This document shows positions 1 through 12,100 of a stretch of DNA of 64,000 nucleotides, piece after piece (within the stretch, counting starts at the first letter, position 1; each line of letters begins with the position of its first letter). The DNA lies in the NCBI GenBank assembly GCA_035041965.1, contig JAPYMA010000902.1:124001-188000 (forward strand). Direction: 5' to 3'. The translations under genes and the position numbers were made by a program. Origin of the DNA: Anisakis pegreffii. Lineage: Eukaryota > Nematoda > Chromadorea > Rhabditida > Anisakidae. The notes beneath the pieces are model-generated. The model did no database searches. It saw nothing but the letters and a program-made list of their open reading frames with translations, and was not told the origin of the DNA.

Positions 1-3000
1 GCAAATATTGATTTTGACACATAAAATTGCGTTTGCATGCGGCAAGGAAAGATGCGTATGCTGGGATGTGATGGTGATTTATGCATAATATCCACCTACA
101 TTTGCAAACATATGCTCGTGCAAGTTACCTATGGAATATGGTTTTGTTTGGATGTGATTTCGATTCGATGAATAAATGAATAGGGATAATTGATGAATGA
201 ACGAATGCTTGTACCTGCTTTGCTGATGCCCACTTGAAGCGAAACGATTGAAATTGAGCATTTTTGTTGCTTCAGTAAGAATTTGAACGAGGAAGAAAAA
301 GGATGGGATGGGTGTATTGCGGCTTGTCGAGAACGATTGTCGATAAAGTGGTTGAGAACCAGAGAAAACTGTTATTGTGTACTGCTGCAGCTTACTGCGC
401 ACCAAAAAAACATGCTGCACTATATGCGTCTCTCGGCATATATAGATGGTGTACTTCTTGGCTATAGCCTCATTGACTCATCCAGACTCGCCTCGCAGCA
501 TTCGTTCGGATAGAACAAACATGGATGTGAGAGCCTGCCTGTAGGCTGCTGTTCGGCTGATTGACTCGACTCTGATTCGTATCATAAAGCCGTCTCACTA
601 CCACCTTTCAATCTATTTCGCATCGCAGCTCAGCCCTCTTTGCATCCATCCGCCCGACTTCCAACGGCCTGCCTTGTCCATTCTCCTCCTTTCCTTGACA
701 AACCAGTCTTCATGGATGCATTCCTGTGGACGGTTGCTTGCTGGATCATCACTCTTATTGGTGTTCCGACTTGAGCTCCTTCTTTCTATCACCAAGATCA
801 TTATCACCAAACTCTATTTTCATGATAGTACAAGTAACTCATCATTCATTACACATTACTCATCAATCTCTGAGACACTGTTCATTTCATGAAACTTTCC
901 TAATCATTCTATTATCAAGAATTCCCGATTTCTTCTTTTTAGTAGACAGAAATCAAGAGAAAAGTTTTACTTGGCAAGCCGACCTTCGAATCGGTCTATT
1001 TTGCATATCATACTTGAGATAACATCATCATTTTCGCGACGCTAGCAACCTCTGATGGTCTTGTGTCATCAGTTGAGGTTTTATCTTTACAAATGATATA
1101 AATCACACAAAGTGAAGTTATATTCAATCGCTGTCTGATGCTGAATAGAATAAGCCATTTTCAATCAAAGTACTAAAGTGACTTTGTTTCTGATGATTGA
1201 TGGGACGATAGCCGTCAGTCGACTGACGTTATCAATTCATTTCCTGTCTTGTTGGTTCGTTTCGAATGTGTTTTTGATTCGTTCATTTCTGCAAATCTTT
1301 TTTTAACTCAGCCAAAACGCACAAATGGACACAAACTCCACAGACTAGTCAAATGCAATGTGTGTTGCTCGAATGTAATGAGAAAATGAATTTTCAATTG
1401 AGTTATTTTCTTGGATCTTTTTCGCTCCGATCTGGCTCAGTCCTTCAATCTCATCTTCAGTACATGATTAGTTTTGCAGTTAGTCGAGTTGGTGGTATTA
1501 GTATTCGGAATGAGATTACGACGAGGAAAGTGCTAATCTCAGTGGATTATTCGAAATTTGTAGAAAGAAACGATTTTTTAAACATTTTCACTGGTGTTTT
1601 TTGGTTGTTTGCTGACGAATTGGTCGCATTTAATTTCATTTGCTTGTCGAATGAAATTAATTCAAGCTGAATGCAATTTGAATCCTCCAACTCTCATATC
1701 CTCTGATGGATATTTCAGTTTTTTACTTTCTGCTGAAATCAAACACTGTATGTAGTCATGTAATACATATATATGCACAATCAATGTTTACCTAGCATCC
1801 CCATTCTCATCCTCATCAATATTCATCCGATGTATACAAATATGTTCTATTTTTTAGCAGCGTCCTTTCGCCTTTATATTTGTTTTAGTTTTTACCTTTT
1901 ATGAATAGAACTTTCATTTTCCGAATTCCGTTTCCATGATTGCATTCAGTGGATAGCAATTCTATTTGATTCAGTTCGTTTTCATCTGAGATATTTGCTC
2001 GCTGCTATCATGCAAATTCGTATAAATTCAACTGATAAATTCATTCGCGCACGTATCATGATCTATTGAGGTATATCGATTGTAAATGATTTATAATGAA
2101 TACGATGAGTGATTGTCTGAAACGAAGTGATCACTCGATGTTACGGTAATCTCTAGTGCAATAATCTTTTCGTAGCGCAACACCAAATGACTGAATTGGT
2201 CAAATTTTGTTGCATATACCAATCTTAGTGTGAAAATATTACAGAAAAATAGCAGCTATCTGGGCCGAAACTTACTTAATAACATTTTGCATCTGCTCAA
2301 AACGCTGATAATGACTTTAGCTGATAATCAGATAACGGTGCATTATACAGGCCTTTCACTGATAAACATTCATAGATCTCATTTTCGTTGTAAGACTGCG
2401 GCACAGCCCTCGTTGACGATGAATGAGTCCAATTTCATTTCGATATATAAGTATTCATCCGAAAATACGATCGCATTTTGCAAAATCATCCATTTAAAAC
2501 ATTCGACTGCAGATGTTGCTCATTATCAGTTCGTTCGAACGTTAATTTATTGCCTATTGAACAGCACTCATTGTATTTCTAATGAATATCTGTAAATTAC
2601 CCCATCTGCATTCAGCACTTCTTTACGAGATGAATTTAATTGCTGCTCCATTCTGTTGTTCACATCAACATTCATGCAACATTTTCGATTTCTCAAAACA
2701 GCTTCGTACTTATGTGAAGTTTAACTGCTAAGCATTCAACCTAAAAACGTTTCTTTCATATGGATTAAATTGTTTTGCAATGAAGGGCCATTTTGCACTC
2801 GCATGTTGCGAATGTTCGAAGGGAAATGACAACAACTGACAATACTTTGATCGAAATGTACGCATTTGTTATGCGAAAATGAGCATAACAAGTTAACAGT
2901 CACGTTTTCAAAAGTTTTTTTTCTGATATGAAGCTGAAATTCGCCACTGTTCTGCAACAAATCTAAATTCTACAAAGTTCATAATTAACTCATTTTCGAG

Positions 3001-3143
3001 TTGCTCTAAAATTGCCTCAGTGTTACTTGATCAAGTAACGCACAACGGATGTACGAATACGATATGAATATACGAAACGCGTTTGTGATGTATCGAAACG
3101 AATGACTTAATGAGAGTTTCATTTGAAGAGAAGCAGCAACAAG
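1..3143. other. Upstream region without a convincing gene
   Basis: About 3.1 kb of AT-rich sequence rich in ATTCATT/GAATGA words. Open frames here are short, overlap on both strands and show no family motif. The only exon-like item is a possible minus-strand first exon near 217-261, listed separately. No tRNA, rRNA or mobile element was recognised. Confidence 0.5.
217..261 (-). CDS. Possible first exon of a minus-strand gene leaving the window
   Basis: On the minus strand an ATG at about 261 opens a short frame that reads MLNFNRFASSGHQQ and stops being needed at a good donor (CAAAG followed by GTACAAGC). The remaining exons would lie left of the window. No family can be named from 14 residues, and a chance ATG plus donor is quite possible. 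Included only because a minus-strand gene with a first exon here would explain the otherwise empty left end. Confidence 0.2.
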
Positions 3144-6100
3144 ATGTTCTCGGATGGAGCGCAGGCCCAACTCTCGGAGCCGATTACAAGGTGGGAGAGT
3201 GCCGATGGAGCAGATCAGAGCGTTCTGGCTCAACGATTGCGTTTTCCGTATGCCAGTAATGTGGTTGCTCCGAATCGTTTCATGAAAAGTGCTATGAGTG
3301 AACAGGTTCCATTCATTGATTCTCGATTCCTCATTTGGTAATCGTTCTCTCAATTTCCTCTCAAACGATTCATTTCATCAAAAGAAGTTAGATCTAAATA
3401 TTCGAAAGGATGTTCCATAGGAAAACAATGAAGAAAAGAAAAAATGGTGGAAGAGAGGGGAATTGCTCTTGGGGATAAGGATTACTGTGACTGTGTTTGA
3501 GACATTCATTTGTGAATGTGTGTGAAATACTGTAAAAAGCAGCGAAATGAAGCAGTCGAAGAGCTCACTGACTGCACCACTTTCGGATGGTTTAAGTCAG
3601 TGGTTCTCAACCTTTTCCCCCTTCCCATTCCCTAAAAAATTTTGAGTTGTCCTCGCACCCCTTATAACAATATTCAAAATCACCTCGCATCCCTCACAAC
3701 ACCCACTCTGTATCTCTCATCCACTGCAGTGAGAGTCTGTATTGTAGATAAATGTACACCTTCAGAGCAGTGATTCTCAACCTTTTTTGTTCCGTGGACT
3801 GCGTTGAAAATTTTAGGATTCCCTCGTACCTCCTACCTGACCTCGCACACCTCCCGCACTCCTCACTCACCTCTTCATAGCACCCACTTTCGCACCCCCT
3901 CTGACCCCATCCTCTCTCGGCATGCCGTCTCGGACCCCCGAGGGGTCCATAGACCTCAGGTGAGAAACCCTTGAGGATGACGAGAATTTTTATAGGCAAC
4001 TATCTAACTAGCAAAAAAATTATGCCATTCGGTAGCACACGATTGCGTAGATACCATATTTAGGAGCACATCAGTGCCAACTTTTGTGCATTGTAGCAGT
4101 TCAGAAGCAGCACAGCAGTATGAAGAAATGAAAATTTTCATATGGTGATGAAATTAACATTGTTATATTTCAGTTGGCCACATTCGAACAGAATGATATG
4201 CAGTCGAGTGGTATACCAACTCGTGAATTGACGCACCTCTATGAGAAGTTTGCAGATGGAGGTTTTGGTGTCGTTGTTACGGGTGCAATTATGGTGAATC
4301 AAGTAAGTTGTTTTTGATCGATGAAATAATCATTGGTGATGAAGATACTTCGCAGTAATGTCGTTCAAGGTCATACGACCGTTGCAGAAATGTGACGGTT
4401 CATTTGATAAGGTGAATGCACATTTGAGGGAACTTCAAGTGTCAATTTTGATTTTAATGAATGCAGTGGTGTTGTTGAGTGGCCGAATAACATCACAGTG
4501 ACAATTCAAGTGAGTAGGTGACTGTAGAACATCGCTTCTTGTCACAGTGCAAATATGCATTCCGAGTTCGTTCACCGTCAGCATCTATTTCACTCAATTA
4601 ATCCATCATGCAAAATTTCATTCTTCTTGCCTCTTCACGAACTCTGACCATTGACGTTCTCAGTGCTCTTTACAAAGTTCTATTCAGAGAATCGCTAGCA
4701 ACATAAGATGCAATAAAATCGATAACAGAACAACTGTGCAACTAGCTGAGGAACTTTAGTAATACATCAAATTATGTGAACATATTGAGAGATATGAACA
4801 AAACTAACAGAAATAAATTTAAAATCTCTGCTGCTACTTAGGAAACTTCCCGTCGAGTGCATCATCTTTCAAATAAACGACAACTAAAGTAGAGTAATGA
4901 ACGAATACGAATCTGTTGGATTAGGAGAAGTGTTTTGCACATGCCGTGTTGTTATGCACTATAATGATTTAATGTGCTATGGTTGAAGGAGTGTTGTTAG
5001 AATAGTTTCGTGATACAAGAACGAATGAAATACATCCGTGTATGATTATATCGATATCCTGCTTACAGCCGTTGATGGCTCAATAGACTAAGATTATTTC
5101 ACGATATAGATTTTGTTCAAGCATGAAAATGTCGAGACAGATTCATTTCATTTACATAATCATTTTAAGCGGAGACTAGTCAACTCGTTCGATTGTGAGC
5201 TTAACAGCCAGCATAAGAATCGTATCAAGGATACTAAAGAAAAGACAATTAGCAAAACAAATTCACAAGGAACGATTTCTGGTAGTGAAATCTGATGAAG
5301 TATTGAGAAGTTTGCAAATTGAATATTATGAATGCTATCGAACAGGAATTGCACTAAATTGTTAGTCAACTAATTTGAATTCGGTGCTCCAGAGGCATTC
5401 TTGATAATTTGTTTTTAGAAGGACCTGGAAGCTCCAGGGAACGTGATAATTGATCAGAGCCTAGAATCGGAGGATAGGCGAGTGCTATTTGAAGACTGGA
5501 CGAAGACTGCGAAGAAAAACGGAAGCGTATTCCTTGCTCAACTATATCACGTTGGTTTATAAGTGTTTTTTTTTTGACATTTTCGCAAATTTTCTTGCAG
5601 GGAAATATCTAGGAATACAATAAACAGGGAGTGAAATATGTCCAAAGAGTTATTCAAGTTATCCACCACTCACTGATCATTCATTCGAGAAGTTGATCAA
5701 GATCACTGAACATAATTCCCTTTATTACTCCATTCATTCCCCTCCATCATCGTTTTAAAAGCAGTTCATCTCCTCGAAAAACACTCACCTATAACTCAAT
5801 AACATCATTATCTTCATAACATTTAAGCAAAGCGAATATCTCATTTAGGTCAGAATGCACTAATAGAGCCTTACTTGCACTAACACAAGCTTCTGAACGA
5901 TTAAATTTTTCTGTGGTTTTAATTCTGCGAGTCACCCTATAGCTGGAAGAGAAGTGGGTAGATAAGAAGGATAAGAAGGAGAAATAGAGACGAAATGAGA
6001 GGAGATTAACAATAGATGATTCTCTACGAGAGAAAAAGCTTCATACGGATTCTGTCATTCGAAATTCTCGATCCATCACAGCCAAACTTTATCGGAAGGA

Positions 6101-9100
6101 ATCCATCACTTTGAGGAACATAATGCGAATGAGAATGAACAAGTGAATGAATCAGCTGCTTCGTTCTGTTTTTTGGATAGTCAATATAAAAGGCGTCTGC
6201 TGGAGAATCTCTTGAAGACGTATGTGCGCATAATCACATCTGTAAGAGGATTAGCAGTGATGCACACACTTCTAAGGATTCCATTCAATTCAGTGCACTT
6301 AATGAAGCGAATTGTTTTTTTAAGAAACGATATAATGATGCATATGGGGACAAGATAGCATGGCTGCATTCACATCCTCACAATTATCTACAATTCAAAC
6401 TCTAATTCCAACGAATTGTTAAAACAAATACGAAATTTGTGGTTGCTTCTCGTTTGTTTGTTGTTGCATTACACAAACTTCTCGTCGCATCACAACCAAA
6501 CTTAATCCGAAAGAATCCATCACTTTTAGAAATACAATGCGAATCAGAATGAATGAATCAGCTACTTACATGCACTGCAATTCTCTTTTGTGCTGTGGTT
6601 TGTTTAATGATACAATACAACTAAACTGCCCACAAACAAGCAATTTGTCCCATCCTCTTATGCACACATAAATACATCACCATCCTTTTGGTTACCCAGC
6701 TGAGGTTATAATTACGCAAATGAGGGCACAAGTGAATTGGTGAGGGAACGAGTAACGCAATTTTTGGGGATAGATATTTGAAGTAAATTGTATGAAACAC
6801 TGTATAGGCAATTGCTCTGTGCAGTATTCACAGCTGATATACTTACATACTTTGCGAGGATAGCATGGATTCATTCTGTTGGGAAGCGATATGTCGCAAG
6901 ATGTCATTTTAAGAAGACGAATGTCTGTTCCATCATCGTTCTGTTTTTTTTTTCGATAGTCAAGATAAAATGCGTTTGTTGGGGAATTTGTTGAAGACAT
7001 ATGCGCGCATAATCAAATCTGTAAGGCGATTAGCAGTGATGCACAGACTTTCAACGACTCCATTCAATTCAGTTCAATGCACTCAATGAAGCGAATTCCT
7101 TTTCTTTTCATTCCAAAGCTCAAGAAAACATTCTGATTGGAATGGATTACTACTATTGAACGATTATTGATCTGTATGAATGTATAAAGCATTCAAAGAA
7201 TTGACTGAAATTCACGAATCAAAATTGAACAAACATTGATTCTGTTGAAAAAAGAAATTGGTTCAGTAAATAATTCCGAACGGATGATTGATAATGTTTT
7301 CGACCGCTAGTTGAACAGCTTTTTTCTTGAAGAAAGTGATGCTCTAAAATTGATTGTTTTGTACTTTCGAAAAGATCATTCAAGCGACAAAATGCGTTAG
7401 ACTTGCAGTTATCAACTGAGATGAAATTCCATCTCAGAATCATCCTCACATATCGTCGTTTATATCTGACTACTATAAATTCGTTTCCTTCAGCCGGGTA
7501 ATCGAGCGGCAAATTTACCGAACATGGTTAAATTTGATGCGAGTACGATAGGAGGTAAAAGGATCAATGCACTCATCGACGAATACGTGTATGCTGCCAC
7601 ATTCGCACAGCAATGCGGTGAGAAGTTTCGCTTCAGTTTCTCTAGTATCTTCAGTTTTCACATATGAACTAGAAGATACATTGAAGAGACCGCTAAGACG
7701 AAGGCTGCTAACCTGTGAAAGAATTATGATTTATCAAGATTGCATTTCGTATTATTGAATCTAAGAAAGTAGTTGATATAAACAGCATTTATTCCAAATT
7801 CAAGTAATTCTTTCCAGCCACTGCCTTTATCTTGGCACTTTTCCTCCATCTTTCTTCAGTTGCTATCCATCAACGTGATGGATGAGTTTACAAAAAAGTT
7901 ATCGCTGTTCATTTGGAGTTAGAGTGAGGCATTATGTTTGCTTTTGAGTGAAGAGGTTGGATGATTCGTTTCGAAGAAGATTTACATTTGTGACATATGG
8001 CATTAGGCTGATTGGATTGGAATTGTTTTTTGTTGAGCATTGGCAGTCGTTTGAAGAGGCGATTAAGATGAACTGAGATAGCTTGCGAACCCCAAATGCT
8101 TCTGATAATTGCTTTCTTCGCATTCATCAGTCTTGCTTATTTGCTCCTCTGAATCGTTTTGGTGGACAAAATTACGATCTGTGAGCAATGCATAGTTATT
8201 CGATTTGTATTCTGCATCAAAAAATATTGAAAATGAAAATATTCACAAACCGATTCGAATAGTAATGTGGACTGATTGATTCGCCAGGGTGGCAATTCTC
8301 CTGAATAGCTAGTTGCTAAAAACATTTATAGAAAGAATCAGTGTAGAAATGAAGTTGCTGGATGAATGTGTGCACGAGATGAGTGGTATTCGAAGGTGAC
8401 AAGATATAATATGGTGATAAAGATATAATTAAACAATTTGAAGGGTTCGACGGTGTTGAGATTTCATGCGCGTACCATTCAGCGCTGGAGCAGTTTATCG
8501 ATGCAAATACCAATAAACGTTCGGATGATTATGGTGAATCGTTGCAAAATCGAACACGTCTTCTTTTCCAGATCATTCACGCTATACGGTATAAATATGT
8601 TCATTCTCTTATCCGCTTGAAAATTCTTATTCTGAGTACGTATACAACTCATTTGAATGCATCGCAAAATGTAAACTGAGAGATTCCTAGCTGTTCAGTT
8701 GTTTCGATCAGCAATTACAAGTTCATAAATGACTCAAGCAAGTTATTGAAGATCACAGAGCTTAGGCTCTTTCATGGATGCAACTTGGGGATACATCCTA
8801 TTCCAGATCACTTCAATGAAACTTTATCAAATTCTATAAGCATGTGAAAACGTATTACGAGTACCATAGGCAGCGTTTGATCAAAGCTAGTGCAAAATGG
8901 TTGTTTTTTAAGGTTGAAAGTTCAACGGCCAAGCAGTTTTGTGATTGGTGTGAAACTATCATCAGGTAGTTTCGAGAAGGATTATAAAGAAGAGGAATTC
9001 GAGCAGTTCATTCGCAATGTTGAGGTATAATTCGCAATGAATAGAAAATGACCTAATTTTTAAGTCGTCAGATTTGTTGCATCGTATCATCAAAAATGCG

Positions 9101-12100
9101 CTTGATAACTGTTGTGCATCTTTAATAACTGAAATGCGATGAGCTTGTAGAAAACCGGTTTCGATTACATTGCGATCAGCGGTGGTCATTTTTATTTGCT
9201 GAAAGGGATGCATGGACTCGACTCGAAAAGTGAAAAACACGAAAAATTCTATCAAACTCTTCTTCCAATCGTATGTCAATCAATTATTTTTTTCATAAAT
9301 AATAACAGCCATCAATCATGCCGAGCCAACGACGCATTCAGCAGTTATCAACGAATGAGCATTTAATTGTCTGAAAACAGCATTACCACCTAATATGCTA
9401 TGCTAACACAATGAAATAAACGTCATCTTCAAAACGAATCCATCAGATGCACCTATTAGTTTATATGATATATGACAGCATGTCAGTATCAAGCATTATC
9501 CGAACAACCATCAAATTTTGCTCTACCCACAAACATGACCAGTACTAAACAGCGATCGTTCGTGACTTTCACCATTATCTTTGGCAGTTAAATAGATCAT
9601 GAGAATATTCGATAAACCATTGGCATTCATATGAAAATTTTCGACACGTTGACAAACTACAAAACAAATATGTTTTAAGATCAAACGTAATCTAACAAGG
9701 ACAAAGCTTTATATGAATGGCGGATTTGTAACTCTGGCGGATATGTGCGAGGCAATCACAGATAGATGGGCTGCCGGTGTTTCGTTGGGCAGGCCGGTCG
9801 CGGCTGAACCAGGTCCTTGTTGAATGCATACTTTGTTGATTTTCAGTTACTTAATTGAAGAAGCACTCCGCATGGTTGCGTATAAATTCGATTTGCTCAA
9901 AAAAAGTGACTTTTATAAGATTTTGTTTGATCGACGGAGTTCACTTCTGCTGAAACGTTCTTTGATGGCTATAAATTTGCTAGCATAGTATTCTGTAATC
10001 CAGTTATAATTAAGAACTTACAACTTGTTCAGGATTACCCAAAAAACTTCTGGATGGTGAAGTGAAAGGTGCTGTTAAATCATTAATTGATCCCCTCGAC
10101 TCAGCCACATCGTAAGTTTAGATCGTTATTTATGTTGTGATGTTTGCTACTGCTCTCTTTTCGACACAATAAAATTCGTTCAAGTGCGGATCACTTGAGT
10201 TGATCAGATGTTTCTTATGAAGAACATGTTAGGAATCGTTCAAACTTGTTCAATGTGTCCAAGCAACAGTCAATTAGTCATTGCTTTCAGGCAAGATATC
10301 GCTGGAACACAACTCTGGCAACATGCTTGGCAACTCCCCGTAATGGATGCTTCAAATCCGGAACATTTGGAGCAGTTCAAGAAAGATCTAGCTGCACATG
10401 AAGAAAAGAAAGCGGCCGCCGAGATAGAGCATACATTACCAATAGTTGGCTATCCAAAAACCGTATTGTGTGCTGAACATAAAGACGAACATCAGGCATC
10501 ACCAGTTGCTGTCAGTGAAGCTGGTGCCAGTGTCAGTGAGCATCCGAAAGGAGAAGACGAGATCATATTGCTGGATTCTGATGCAAAAGAACCGAGACAT
10601 GAAGAAGATAACGTAATGACTGAAGAATACACCCATCACGTTGTCAAAAAACAGTTGGACAATGCTGATGCACCAAGCACATTACATGAGAATACTGTTG
10701 AGGATATTCTGCATACGGTTGTGAAACGTTCGAAGGATGACGAATATGAAAGCTTCGAGATCACTGAAGAAACTATCGAAAAAGTCACCCGAACTGACCA
10801 AGTTTATGCTGAACCTCCAAAAGATGGTGGCCACTACGAGGGTTCACCTCAGGATGAACACATCGAAATCACTGAAGTATCAACATCCAAAGAGCATCCA
10901 GAGGGAGTGGAATCTGAAATTGTTGAGAAACGCGTAGTGCACGATGATGCAGCTCCACCTCGACCAGAACAGCCGTCATCGGAAGAAACCGATGGATTGC
11001 AGGAAATTGTTGATAATGTTGCTGCAAAGGTTGAGGAATTGGCAGAAGACGTCACTGAGAGAGTTGAAGAGATTAAGGAGCCAATTGAAGAGGTTGCTCG
11101 TAAGGTGGTGCGTGACGTAGTCGGTGAATCAGTTGCTGAACCGGAGACAGTTACTGAAATTCACGCTGCCATTCATGAATCAGCCCCAGTTGATGAGTCA
11201 GCTTCAGCTTACGAATCAGCTCCAGCCCATGAAGCAGCACTAGCCCACGAAGTGTCGACGACTCATGAAGAAGCCGTGGCCCATGAACATGATAAGATAA
11301 TTGAGGGATCTCCAGCTGATGAAATAGTCGCAGAACCCGAAATAACTAAAGACCTCGCTAGTGATCGCGTTGAACCTGTTGAAGAGGCAGAACATATCAG
11401 TAAAGAACAACAAAGTTTGGATGACAACGTCACGCCTGTGAGCTATTTGGTATTCTTGAATAATGATCGCGATGCAGTTCATGGAGAGGAACAGCCAACG
11501 GAAGACGTGCTCAGTCTTGAGGAAGAGATCCAAGTTGTAAAAGTTGGAGGACTCGCCGAAGCTGCTCCCGTTAAGGCCAGACCAGAGCATGACGAAGGAG
11601 CTGCAAAACCTATGGCAGAAAGTGAAGCTGTAAAGGCTGAATCTTTGCGAGATGAAACAGCAGACAATGAGCAGATTCAGAAAGTTGTATTAGAGAAAGA
11701 ACATCATGAACTTGTTTCACAAGAAGAACATCCTAAGGAAGAGGTATCAGAAGAGAAAGAGCATCATGAAATTGTTTCACAGGAAGAACATCCTAAAGAA
11801 GAGGTATCAGAAGAGAAAGAGCATCATGAAATTGTTTCACAGGAAGAACATCCTAAGGAAGGGGTATCAGAAGAGAAAGCGCATCATGAACTTGCTTCAG
11901 AGGAAGAGCATCCTAAAGAAGAGGTATCAGAAGAGAAAGAGCATCATGAAATTGTTTCACAGGAAGAACATCCTAAAGAAGAAGTAACAGAAGAGAAGGA
12001 GCATCATGAACTTCTTTCACAGGAAGAACATCCTAAGGAAGAGGTATCAGAAGAGAAAGAACATCATGAAATTGTTTTACAGGAAGAACATCCTAAAGAA

